Assembly: GCA_023404495.1 (NCBI GenBank)
Contig: JAEYBE010000009.1
Location: 1 to 22,213 of the forward strand
Source: Actinomycetes bacterium
GTDB taxonomy: Bacteria > Actinomycetota > Thermoleophilia > Solirubrobacterales > JACPNS01
DNA length: 22,213 bases
Reading direction: 5' to 3'
Of this stretch, positions 1 to 7,902 are shown piece after piece (position 1 is the first letter of the stretch; each line of letters starts with the position of its first letter). The position numbers and the translations under genes were made by a program. The notes below the pieces were generated by a model. It was given only the letters and a program-made list of their open reading frames with translations. It was not told the DNA's origin and searched no databases.

Positions 1-289
1 CGACCTCGTCAGCCATCGCCAACAAGGCATCGACCGCGCCGCGATCGATCATCCGCAGTTCGACTTCGGCGCCGGCCTCCTGGGCCTGCTCGACCGCGGT
101 GTTGCCGACCTCCGTGCCGAGCTCCTCAAGCGCTGCGCGGTGATCTTGGATCTCGCCCGCGCCACGGTACGGCTCGTATCCGAAGACGACATAGAGCTTC
201 TCGCCGAGCTCGCTCGCCAGCACCGCACCCTCCGCGACGGCCATGTTCGAGCAGCTGCTCCCATCGATTCCCACGACTATTCCAGGCAT
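1..289 (-). CDS. Universal stress protein (UspA family), C-terminus cut off by window edge
   Basis: I translated this myself; it begins MPGIVVGIDGSSCSNMAVAE and runs off the left edge after about 96 residues. The opening beta strand IVVGIDGS with the acidic residue after G is the UspA N-terminal nucleotide-binding signature; the G-x2-G-x9-G(S/T) ATP loop would lie near the C-terminus, outside the window, so ATP binding cannot be judged. The ATG at 287-289 has a GGAGGA ribosome site about 7 bases upstream. It starts only 2 bases after the permease stop codon, so it is almost certainly translated from the permease mRNA. UspA proteins are cytosolic stress and energy-status proteins; some act with or are fused to transporters. 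A role in modulating the permease is inference. Confidence 0.88.
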   Translation of the reverse strand, partial: MPGIVVGIDGSSCSNMAVAEGAVLASELGEKLYVVFGYEPYRGAGEIQDHRAALEELGTEVGNTAVEQAQEAGAEVELRMIDRGAVDALLAMADEV

Positions 290-291
290 CG

Positions 292-1836
292 TCAGTCCTC
301 CTCCGCGGCAAAGCTCGCCACGGCCTTTTTTTCGCCGGTCAGGACACGCGGGTCCACGACCTCTGGCTTGCGCTTGAAAAATGCAGGCTCGATCTTGTTC
401 CAGTAGAGCATCAGCAATAGGCCGACCACGGCGAAGAAGATCGCGATCACCAAGGGTGGCCCGAGCCCGAGCCAGGACTCACCGGACTCGGAATTTTCTG
501 GGTGCGAGAGGTCGATCGCGCTCTTGATGAAGATCGCCGCCAGCATCAGTCCGCCGAGCGTCGGCAATAGGCCGATGAAGAAGAAGTTCTTGAAGCTCTT
601 GAAGAGCTCACGTCGGTAGAAGATCGCGCAGGCGAATCCCGTTGCTCCGTAATAGAACGAGATCATCAGACCCAGCGCGGCCAGCGAGTCATAGAGGATG
701 TTCTCCGAGAGAATCGTCAGGCCGACGTACCAGACGATCGACGCGATGCCCATGCACCAGGTCGAGAAGTACGGCGTGAAGAAGCGCTCGTGGACCTCGC
801 CGAACTTCGATGGCAGCGCTTTGGCGCGCGCCATCGACAGCGAGGTGCGAGCGGTCGGCAGAATCGTGGTCTGCGTCGAAGCCGCCGCAGATGTGAGCAC
901 CGCAATGATCAGGATCTTGTCCAGGGGCGTGCCGAACACCGCGGTGCCGAGCTCGGAGAGGACGTCGTCCGCGTTGTCGACCAACTGTTGAACGCCGCCG
1001 TAGGCCTGCGCCGCCACCGCTACCAATACATAGACGAGCACAAGTATCACTGTCGCGGTGAGAGCGCCGAGGCCGGGGGTGCGAGACGGATCCTTGGTCT
1101 CCTCATTGACGGTTACGGTCGAATCCCAGCCCCAATAGATGAACACCGCCAGCAGCACACCCGAGACCATCGCGCTCCAGCCGTCGATCGCGAACGGGTT
1201 GAACCAGGAGAGAGCCGGCTCGATCGCTCCGGCCGGAGGATCGGTGTAGACCTTGAAGAGCGCGACGACCGCAAAGGCGAGCAGCGTGATCAGCTCGGCG
1301 CCGAGCAGGTAGTTCTGCGTCCGCGCCGAGAGCTCGACGCTGCGCCCGACGATCCAGGTCATCAAGAGGATCCAGGCGACGCCAAGCGCGGTGACGGCCC
1401 AGGTCGATTCGGCTGCGGCGTTCCAGCCGACCAACTCATAGGTGTACAGGCCAGCGATCTGCGCGAGGTTGGCCATCACGATCACGTCGGCGACGATGAT
1501 CGCCCAGCCGCCGATCCATCCCATCCGCGGACCCATCGCTTTGGTGACCCAGGTGAACGTTGTGCCGCAGTCCGGGTCGGCGCGGTTCATATAGAAGTAG
1601 GACGCCGCGATGAAGAGCATCGGGATGAACGAGATGATCAAGATCGCCGGGCTCTGCAGGCCGACCGCGATCGCGATGAATCCCAACGTCGCCGCGAGGC
1701 TGTAGCCGGGCGCCGTCGAGGCCACGCCGATCACGGTGCTCGAGACGAAACCGATCGCATTGGCGCGTAGTCCCTTCCCGCCGAGTTCGACCTCCGTGCC
1801 TGCCGCGTCGGACGAGACTGACTTGCCATCGCTCAT
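292..1836 (-). CDS. APC-superfamily amino acid/polyamine permease
   Basis: A 514-residue integral membrane protein with about 12 hydrophobic segments, normal for APC transporters. After a polar N-terminus, residues near 30-50 carry the TM1 signature with S-T-A-P-G-Y-S, the glycine/alanine-rich unwound helix that contacts the amino group of the substrate in this superfamily. The frame is open to 1869, but I start at ATG 1834-1836 because GGAGGCGG lies 6 bases upstream and the extra 11 residues are unlike a membrane protein N-terminus. It is divergent from an aminotransferase/aldehyde dehydrogenase cluster, so import of the amine degraded there (putrescine, another diamine or an omega-amino acid) is the likely job. 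That substrate is inference; sequence alone does not separate amine from amino acid import. The usp gene follows after 2 bases. Confidence 0.9.
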   Translation of the reverse strand: MSDGKSVSSDAAGTEVELGGKGLRANAIGFVSSTVIGVASTAPGYSLAATLGFIAIAVGLQSPAILIISFIPMLFIAASYFYMNRADPDCGTTFTWVTKAMGPRMGWIGGWAIIVADVIVMANLAQIAGLYTYELVGWNAAAESTWAVTALGVAWILLMTWIVGRSVELSARTQNYLLGAELITLLAFAVVALFKVYTDPPAGAIEPALSWFNPFAIDGWSAMVSGVLLAVFIYWGWDSTVTVNEETKDPSRTPGLGALTATVILVLVYVLVAVAAQAYGGVQQLVDNADDVLSELGTAVFGTPLDKILIIAVLTSAAASTQTTILPTARTSLSMARAKALPSKFGEVHERFFTPYFSTWCMGIASIVWYVGLTILSENILYDSLAALGLMISFYYGATGFACAIFYRRELFKSFKNFFFIGLLPTLGGLMLAAIFIKSAIDLSHPENSESGESWLGLGPPLVIAIFFAVVGLLLMLYWNKIEPAFFKRKPEVVDPRVLTGEKKAVASFAAEED

Positions 1837-1872
1837 ACAACCGCCTCCGTTTCTCGGCCCGGGGCGCATCGC

Positions 1873-1884
1873 TACCCGCGGGTA
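1873..1884. promoter_or_regulatory. Perfect 12-bp palindrome in divergent promoter region (candidate operator)
   Basis: TACCCGCGGGTA reads the same on both strands. It lies in the 176-base gap between the divergent permease (start 1836) and aminotransferase (start 2013), 36 bases upstream of the permease start. Its place suits a shared operator for the catabolic locus. I see no regulator gene of this locus inside the window, and the palindrome is GC-rich, so chance occurrence is not excluded. Confidence 0.35.
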
Positions 1885-2012
1885 TCTGTCGCCATCCTAC
1901 GGATTTCGCAAGCGGCATGCGCGCTCGTTGGACACTGAATCGAGGCCGCCAGGGTTTCGGATACGCTGGCCGGCGAGGGGAGCTAGGCAAGACAAACCGA
2001 GGAAGGTGTCCG

Positions 2013-3407
2013 ATGGCAACATTCACCGACGACCAGGTAACTGATGCCCATAGCGAGGATCGCGACCTGCAGGACCTGGCCAAACGCCACCTCTGGATGC
2101 ACTTCACGCGGATGGGCGCCTACGCCGATCACGACATCCCGATCATCGTGCGCGGCGAGGGCTGTTACGTCTACGACGACAGCGGCAAGCGCTACCTCGA
2201 CGGTCTCTCGGCGCTCTTCTGCGTGAACGCCGGACACGGCCGCAAGGAACTCGGGGAGGCTGCCGCAAAGCAAGCCGAAGAGCTCGGCTTCTACACGAAC
2301 TGGTCCTACGCCCACCCGCGCTCAATCGAACTCGCCGCGAAGATCGCGGAGCTCGCGCCCGGGGATCTCAACCGTGTGTTCTTCACTTCCGGCGGCGGCG
2401 AAGCAGTGGAGTCCGCGTGGAAGCTGGCCAAGGCGTACCACAAGCGCACCGGCAATCCGCTCAAGACAAAGGTGATCTCGCGCGACATCGCGTACCACGG
2501 CACCTTTCACGGCGCACTCGCCGTCACCGGCATCCAAGGCCTGCGCACCGAGTTCGAACCGCTCGCGCCGGGCACGCGCCACGCACCAAACACCAACACC
2601 TACCACGACGATGAGCACAGCGACCCGCTCTGGGTGGCTGATGCGATCGAGGAGATCATCGAGTTCGAGGGGCCGGAGACTGTTGCCGCGGTGTTCCTTG
2701 AACCGGTTCAGAACGCGGGCGGTTGTTACACGCCGCCCGAGGGCTACTTCCAGCGCGTGCGCGAGATCTGTGACCGCCACAACGTTTTGCTGGTCTCCGA
2801 CGAGGTGATCTGCTCGTGGGGTCGGCTCGGTTACTACTTCGGCCACGAGCGCTACGGCTACTCGCCCGACATCGTCACGACCGCCAAGGGCATCACTTCG
2901 GCCTACGCGGCAATGGGCGCGGTGATCGCCAGCGACAAGGTCGCCGAGCCGTTCATGCAGGGTGCGGAGGTCTTCAACCACGGCATCACGTTCGGCGGCC
3001 ATCCGATGAGCGCGGCCGTTGCGCTGGCGAATATCGAGATCTTCGAGCGCGAGGATCTCTGCGGGCATGTGCTCAAGAACGAGCCCGAGTTCCGCTCGAT
3101 GCTCGATGGCCTGATGGAGCTGCCAATCGTCGGCGACGTGCGCGGCGCCGGATACTTCCACGCGATCGAACTGGTCAAGGACAAGGAGACGCGCGAGACT
3201 TTCACGGATGAAGAGTCGGAGAAGCTGCTGCGTGGCTTCCTCTCGAACGCGCTCTTTGACAACGGCCTGATCTGCCGCGCCGACGATCGCGGCGACCCAG
3301 TTATCCAGTTGTCGCCGCCGCTGGTCGCCGGGCCGGAGCAGTTTGCCGAGATCGACGCGATCCTGCGCAGCGTTCTCACCGAGGCGTGGGACAAAGTTGT
3401 CGGCTGA
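2013..3407 (+). CDS. Class III PLP-dependent omega-aminotransferase (putrescine/omega-amino acid:pyruvate type)
   Basis: A 464-residue fold-type I aminotransferase of class III. Visible motifs are S-G-G-G-E-A-V-E (126-133) for the PLP phosphate, Y161-H162 stacking on the cofactor ring, D263 in S-D-E-V that bonds the pyridine nitrogen, and K292 in T-T-A-K-G as the Schiff-base lysine. Such enzymes move a terminal amino group from diamines, beta-alanine, taurine or GABA to pyruvate. The start is ATG 2013, with GAGGAAGG about 6 bases upstream; the frame extends further upstream but without support. Downstream genes for alanine dehydrogenase and a PatD-like dehydrogenase fit a pyruvate-dependent diamine transaminase of the SpuC kind. 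The family and cofactor residues are seen; the substrate is inferred. Confidence 0.92.
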   Translation: MATFTDDQVTDAHSEDRDLQDLAKRHLWMHFTRMGAYADHDIPIIVRGEGCYVYDDSGKRYLDGLSALFCVNAGHGRKELGEAAAKQAEELGFYTNWSYAHPRSIELAAKIAELAPGDLNRVFFTSGGGEAVESAWKLAKAYHKRTGNPLKTKVISRDIAYHGTFHGALAVTGIQGLRTEFEPLAPGTRHAPNTNTYHDDEHSDPLWVADAIEEIIEFEGPETVAAVFLEPVQNAGGCYTPPEGYFQRVREICDRHNVLLVSDEVICSWGRLGYYFGHERYGYSPDIVTTAKGITSAYAAMGAVIASDKVAEPFMQGAEVFNHGITFGGHPMSAAVALANIEIFEREDLCGHVLKNEPEFRSMLDGLMELPIVGDVRGAGYFHAIELVKDKETRETFTDEESEKLLRGFLSNALFDNGLICRADDRGDPVIQLSPPLVAGPEQFAEIDAILRSVLTEAWDKVVG

Positions 3408-4503
3408 CGGACTCACTGTGGCGGTGCTCGGGGCCGGCGGGACAATCGCCCCGCCGATCGTGCGCGATCTTGCTGAATCGCCCGAGGCCGCCGCGCTGAA
3501 GTTGCTCGACCTCGACGGCGCGAAGGCCGCTCAGACCGCGCGGGAACATGGCGGCGAGAAGTCAGTTGCGATCGAGGTCGACGGTCGCGAGGAAGGCGCA
3601 CTCGAGTCCCAGCTCGCGGATGTCGACGTGCTGGTGAACTCGGCGAGCTACAGGATCAACGTCGACGTGATGGAGGCGTGCCTTGCGGCGGGAACCCACT
3701 ACATAGATCTTGGCGGTCTCTACCACGTGACCGCCGAGCAGCTCACGCTGCACGACCGTTTCGAATCCGCCGGACTGCTCGCCTTGCTGGGCATGGGCTC
3801 CGCGCCGGGCAAGACAAACCTGATGGCGGCCGTGGCCGCCGAACAGCTCGGCGGAGAGGTCGACCGCATCGACATCACCGCGGGCGGCCGTGACCTCGAT
3901 CCGCCGGATGGATTTGCGCCGCCCTACGCGGTGCAGACGCTGCTCGACGAATTGACCCTCAAGCCGATCGTGCTTCGTGGCGGGGAGCCGGTTGAGATCG
4001 AGCCGCTGACCGACGCCGGGCTGATCGACTTCCCCGATCCGATCGGCGACGCACCGGCGATCTACACGTTGCATTCGGAGCTGCTCACTTTCGGCGAGAG
4101 CTTTGGCTGCGCTGAGTGCACGTTCCGGCTTTCACTCGGCCCGGCCGTGCTTGAGAAACTGATCGGCCTGACCAAGGCTTCGCCCGGGGACGTCGTGCGC
4201 GCAGCCGCGGAGGCCGTCAAGCCATCGGCGAGCACGATCTCGTTTCACCTGATCGACGCGTACCTCGCTGATCGCCGGGTGCGGGTCGCCTGCAAGACCT
4301 CGCCGATGCCTGACTGGGGGCTTGGCGGGAGCGTGGTTTCGACTTCGGCACCGGCGGCGGCAGCGGTTCGCCTGCTCGCGCGCGGAAAGGTCACGGCGCG
4401 CGGCGCGCTGCCACCGGAGAGCGCGATCACTCCAGAAGACATGTTCGCCGAGCTCGAGCGCCGCGGTGCAGAGTTCAGCGTGACCGAGTACCAAGCAAGC
4501 TGA
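3397..4503 (+). CDS. Lysine 6-dehydrogenase / saccharopine dehydrogenase-like NAD(P)-binding oxidoreductase
   Basis: About 368 residues. The N-terminus V-A-V-L-G-A-G-G is a Rossmann dinucleotide-binding loop and a following L-D-L-D can hold the ribose acid. A middle segment with H-Y-I-D-L-G-G and G-M-G-S-A-P-G-K-T-N matches what I recall of bacterial L-lysine 6-dehydrogenases and saccharopine dehydrogenase-like enzymes, and the C-terminal R-G-A-L-P-P-E-S...P-E-D-M resembles the LysDH tail. The start is uncertain: TTG 3397 overlaps the aminotransferase stop by 11 bases, and GTG 3418 lies 10 bases after it; neither has a strong ribosome site. Embedded between transaminase and alanine dehydrogenase genes, it probably oxidises or reduces an amine, imine or semialdehyde intermediate. 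Exact reaction unknown. Confidence 0.82.
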   Translation: MSADGLTVAVLGAGGTIAPPIVRDLAESPEAAALKLLDLDGAKAAQTAREHGGEKSVAIEVDGREEGALESQLADVDVLVNSASYRINVDVMEACLAAGTHYIDLGGLYHVTAEQLTLHDRFESAGLLALLGMGSAPGKTNLMAAVAAEQLGGEVDRIDITAGGRDLDPPDGFAPPYAVQTLLDELTLKPIVLRGGEPVEIEPLTDAGLIDFPDPIGDAPAIYTLHSELLTFGESFGCAECTFRLSLGPAVLEKLIGLTKASPGDVVRAAAEAVKPSASTISFHLIDAYLADRRVRVACKTSPMPDWGLGGSVVSTSAPAAAAVRLLARGKVTARGALPPESAITPEDMFAELERRGAEFSVTEYQAS

Positions 4504-4522
4504 CGAGCGACGGAGGGCAAGC

Positions 4523-5635
4523 GTGAAAGTCGGAGTTCCATCTGAGATCAAGACCGACGAGTACCGCGTCGCGCTCACGCCGGTCGGGGTACGCGAGCTC
4601 GTCGATCGCGGGCACGAGGTCGTGATCCAGGACGGCGCCGGCATCGGCAGCGCGCTGCCCAACGAGGCCTACTTGGAGCAGGGCGCGCAGATCGCCCCCG
4701 ACGCGGCGGCGGTGTTTGCTGAGTGCGAACTGATTCTCGGCGTCAAGGAGCCCCAGGCGGTCGAAGTCGAGATGCTGCGTGAGGGGCAGACGCTCTTCAC
4801 CTACCTGCACCTCGCGCCGGTTCCGGAACTTGCGCACGGTCTGGCGGCGAGCGGCGCGACCTGCATCGCATACGAAACAGTCGAAGACCGGCTCGGCCGG
4901 CTGCCGCTACTCGCCCCGATGAGCGAGATCGCCGGCAAACTCGCCACGCAGTCGGGCGCCTTCATGCTCGAGAAGCCGATGGGTGGGCGCGGGATGTTGC
5001 TCGGCGGCGTACCCGGCGTCGCAGCGGCCAACGTGATGGTGATCGGCGGCGGAGTCGTCGGGATGAACGCCGCGATGATCGCGATTGGGATGCAGGCCGA
5101 TGTCTTCTGCTTTGACCGCTCGGTCGAGCGGCTTCGTGAGCTGGAAGTGATCTTCGACGGGCGCGCCTCGACTGTCTACTCCTCGACACTGGCGATCGAG
5201 CAGATGCTCCCGCATGTGGATCTTGTGATCGGCGCGGTATTGATTCACGGGGCGAAGGCGCCCCATGTGATCACCCGCGAGCAGCTCGCGCTGATGAAGC
5301 CAGGCGCCGTGCTGGTAGATGTCGCGATCGACCAGGGCGGATGCTTTGAGACCTCGCGACCTACGACCCACTCCGATCCGACGTATGAGGTGGATGGGAT
5401 CGTCCACTACTGCGTCGCCAACATGCCTGGCGCGGTGCCGATCACATCAACCTTCGCCCTGACCAACGCGACGTTGCCCTATGTGCTGGCGTTGGCGGGC
5501 AACGGCCCGCGGGCGGCCTGCGAACTCGATCCCGGGCTCGTTCCGGGCGTCAACGTCGCCAAGGGCAAGATCACCAATCAGCCGGTCGCCGAGGCAGTCG
5601 GCGCCGAGTACGTGCCGGCACTCGACCTCCTTTAG
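4523..5635 (+). CDS. ald: Alanine dehydrogenase
   Basis: A 370-residue NAD-dependent enzyme that interconverts L-alanine with pyruvate, ammonia and NADH. The N-terminus M-K-V-G-V-P-S-E-I-K is classic for the family; R15, K75 (V-K-E-P), H96 (Y-L-H-L-A) and D270 (V-A-I-D-Q-G-G) fall at the positions of the known pyruvate-binding and catalytic residues, and G-G-G-V-V-G (175-180) with D198 forms the NAD site. The GTG start at 4523 has GGAGGG 5 bases upstream. It sits 19 bases after the LysDH-like gene and 18 before the aldehyde dehydrogenase. In this cluster it can regenerate the pyruvate used by the aminotransferase and release the amino nitrogen as ammonium. Confidence 0.97.
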   Translation: MKVGVPSEIKTDEYRVALTPVGVRELVDRGHEVVIQDGAGIGSALPNEAYLEQGAQIAPDAAAVFAECELILGVKEPQAVEVEMLREGQTLFTYLHLAPVPELAHGLAASGATCIAYETVEDRLGRLPLLAPMSEIAGKLATQSGAFMLEKPMGGRGMLLGGVPGVAAANVMVIGGGVVGMNAAMIAIGMQADVFCFDRSVERLRELEVIFDGRASTVYSSTLAIEQMLPHVDLVIGAVLIHGAKAPHVITREQLALMKPGAVLVDVAIDQGGCFETSRPTTHSDPTYEVDGIVHYCVANMPGAVPITSTFALTNATLPYVLALAGNGPRAACELDPGLVPGVNVAKGKITNQPVAEAVGAEYVPALDLL

Positions 5636-5653
5636 AAAGGAACGCAGCAGCAG

Positions 5654-7075
5654 ATGACCACGACGATTGAGAACTTCATCGACGGCAAGAGTGCGCCTTC
5701 GGGCAAGTCCGAGGAGGTCGTCAATCCGGCGACCGGTGCTGCGATCGCGACTGCACCGCTGTCCGACACGTCCGAGGTCGACGCCGCGGTCGCGGCTGCC
5801 AAGCGCGCTTTCGAGAAGTGGTCCGTGACCACGCCGCAGGAGCGTTCGCTGGCGATGCTGAAGATCGCGGATTCGATCGAGGCGCGAGCGGATGAGTTCG
5901 CGCGGCTCGAGAGTGAGAACGTCGGCAAGCCGATCGAATACGCCAAGGAAGAGATCCCGCAGGTCGTCGACTGTCTGCGCTACTTCGCGGGTGCTTGCCG
6001 CAACATGGAGGGCAAGGCGGCCGGTGAGTACATGGAGGGATACACGTCGATGATCCGCCGCGAGGCCGTCGGGGTGGTCGGCCAGATCGCGCCGTGGAAC
6101 TACCCGGTGCTGATGGCCGCCTGGAAGATCGGCCCGGCGCTGGCCGGCGGGAACACGATCGTCTTGAAACCGTCTGAGTACACGCCGGTCACATCGCAGC
6201 TGCTGGCACAGGTAGTTGCCGAGCACGTGCCGGATGGCGTCTTCAACGTCGTCTTCGGCCACGGCGATCCGGTCGGCCAGCACCTCGTGACGCATCCTGA
6301 TGTGGCGATGGTCTCGCTAACAGGTTCGGTGGGCACCGGCAAGTGGATCGCCAAAGCGGCGTCGGATTCGTTGAAGCGCGTGCACCTAGAGCTCGGTGGC
6401 AAGGCACCAGTAGTCGTCTTCGATGACGCTGATCTGGAAGCCGTGGTCGAGGGCGTGCAGATCGGCGGCTACTACAACACCGGGCAGGACTGCACCGCGG
6501 CCTCGCGCGTGCTGGCCGGCCCGAAGATTCACGATGACTTCGTCGCCGCGCTCGCCGAAGCAGCCAAGTCCGTGAAGGTCGGCGACCCGGGCGACGCCGA
6601 GACGGAGATGGGTCCGCTGGTTTCCGGGGTGCAGCGCGAGCGCGTCGAGGGATTCCTCGAGCGCGCGCCGGGCAATGCCGAGATCGTCACTGGCGGCAAC
6701 GAGATCGGGGAGGCCGGGTTCTTCCTCGAGCCGACCGTGGTTGCCGGCGTGACGCAGACCGACGAGATGGTGCAGAAAGAGATCTTCGGGCCGGTCGTCA
6801 CGGTCCAGCGATTCGACGATGAAGAGCAGGCTTACGAATGGGCCAACGGCGTCGAGTACGGCCTGGCCGCGTCGGTCTGGACCCGCGACGTCGGCCGCGC
6901 GATGCGCGCCGCAAAATCTTTGGACTTTGGCTGCGTCTGGGTCAACGACCACATGCCGCTGGTCTCAGAGATGCCGCACGGCGGCTTCAAGCAGTCCGGC
7001 TACGGTAAAGACCTCTCGATGTATTCCCTCGAGGACTACACCGAGATCAAGCATGTGATGATCAACAACGCTTAG
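5654..7075 (+). CDS. patD: Gamma-aminobutyraldehyde dehydrogenase-like NAD(P)-dependent aldehyde dehydrogenase
   Basis: A 473-residue ALDH-superfamily enzyme. P-W-N-Y-P (N149), L-E-L-G-G-K (E246) and G-Q-D-C (C280) supply the oxyanion asparagine, general base and nucleophile. The context G-G-Y-Y-N-T-G-Q-D-C-T-A-A and the C-terminal stretch with H-G-G-F-K-Q-S-G-Y-G-K-D and S-L-E-D-Y-T closely resemble E. coli PatD/YdcW, which oxidises 4-aminobutanal to GABA in putrescine breakdown. The start ATG has AAAGGA 12 bases upstream. It is the last gene of the cluster; its TAG stop shares bases with the stop of the convergent methyltransferase. GABA transaminase and succinate-semialdehyde dehydrogenase, needed to finish the pathway, are not in the window. 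Related omega-aminoaldehydes are possible substrates. Confidence 0.93.
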   Translation: MTTTIENFIDGKSAPSGKSEEVVNPATGAAIATAPLSDTSEVDAAVAAAKRAFEKWSVTTPQERSLAMLKIADSIEARADEFARLESENVGKPIEYAKEEIPQVVDCLRYFAGACRNMEGKAAGEYMEGYTSMIRREAVGVVGQIAPWNYPVLMAAWKIGPALAGGNTIVLKPSEYTPVTSQLLAQVVAEHVPDGVFNVVFGHGDPVGQHLVTHPDVAMVSLTGSVGTGKWIAKAASDSLKRVHLELGGKAPVVVFDDADLEAVVEGVQIGGYYNTGQDCTAASRVLAGPKIHDDFVAALAEAAKSVKVGDPGDAETEMGPLVSGVQRERVEGFLERAPGNAEIVTGGNEIGEAGFFLEPTVVAGVTQTDEMVQKEIFGPVVTVQRFDDEEQAYEWANGVEYGLAASVWTRDVGRAMRAAKSLDFGCVWVNDHMPLVSEMPHGGFKQSGYGKDLSMYSLEDYTEIKHVMINNA

Positions 7076-7878
7076 GCGGGCTTCTTCCCGACGGCGAGGA
7101 TGTAGGTCGCCCCGCCTCGGAAGCCGCCGTCTTCGGCGGTGTTGAACTTCTCGTAGTGCGCGATCAGGTCGTCGCGCAGCGCGTCGTACTTGCCTTCTGG
7201 CTCGAGCGCTGTCCGCGCGAGCACGAGCGGCCCGAGCTTCTCCTCCATGAACTCGAACCACTTCTCGGCGTCGTCGGCCTCGAAGGTGACGACTTCGCGG
7301 CTGAAGCTCCATTCGATCGAGTCGTCGAAGGCCCCTTCGATGTAGGACTCCTCGCCCCACATCGCCGGCGTCTTCATGCCTTCCGGTGGGGGCGGCATGT
7401 GACTGCCGATCACCTTGAACATCTCGCCGTTCATCCCGTCGAGCGCCCACGACGTGATCGCAACGGTACCGCCGGGCTTGGCCACGCGCACCATCTCCGA
7501 GGCCGCGAGCTCGTGCTGCGGCGCGAAGATCATGCCGAACACCGAGATGACTTTGTCAAAGCTCTCGTCGGCCGCCTCCAGCGCCTCGGCATCACCTTCC
7601 TCGATCGTCATATCGAGACCCTTGGCAGCGGCCTCGGCGCGGCAGATCTCGACCAGCTTCGGCGTGATATCGATGCCGGTGACGATCGCGCCGCGCTCGG
7701 CGGCTGGAATGGCGAGGTTCCCGGTGCCGCAGGCGACATCGAGCAGCGTGTCGCCGCTCACCACCCCTGCTTTGTCGAGAATCGTCTCGGATGCGGAACG
7801 GATCAGTGCGGCGATGTCTGCGAACTCGCCGAGGGACCAGACCGTCTTCTGGCCCTCTTTGAAGGCTGCGACGTCCAT
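7072..7878 (-). CDS. Class I SAM-dependent methyltransferase
   Basis: A 268-residue cytosolic methyltransferase. Motif I is L-L-D-V-A-C-G-T-G-N (45-54), the acidic ribose residue is D70 in G-I-D-I-T, and E-E-G-D-A-E-A-L is motif II/III-like, giving the UbiE-like Methyltransf_11 pattern. The C-terminal part does not identify a substrate. The ATG at 7876-7878 has only a weak AGTAGG upstream, and lies 24 bases after the MMPL transporter stop, so translation from the padR-MMPL message is likely. Its TAA stop overlaps the aldehyde dehydrogenase TAG by four bases in convergent arrangement. Co-transcription with an MMPL/RND exporter suggests a small-molecule or lipid target, but that is inference. 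Confidence 0.88.
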   Translation of the reverse strand: MDVAAFKEGQKTVWSLGEFADIAALIRSASETILDKAGVVSGDTLLDVACGTGNLAIPAAERGAIVTGIDITPKLVEICRAEAAAKGLDMTIEEGDAEALEAADESFDKVISVFGMIFAPQHELAASEMVRVAKPGGTVAITSWALDGMNGEMFKVIGSHMPPPPEGMKTPAMWGEESYIEGAFDDSIEWSFSREVVTFEADDAEKWFEFMEEKLGPLVLARTALEPEGKYDALRDDLIAHYEKFNTAEDGGFRGGATYILAVGKKPA

Positions 7879-7902
7879 GCGCCGCAGCCTACTAAGAATC
7901 GA

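Noticed and set aside
790..1770. 326-codon plus-strand open frame opposite the permease
   Set aside because: Arg/Asp-rich and without domains; it mirrors the hydrophobic codons of the permease.
2322..3416. 364-codon minus-strand open frame opposite the aminotransferase
   Set aside because: The aminotransferase has all PLP residues in the plus frame; the antisense product has no recognisable motif.
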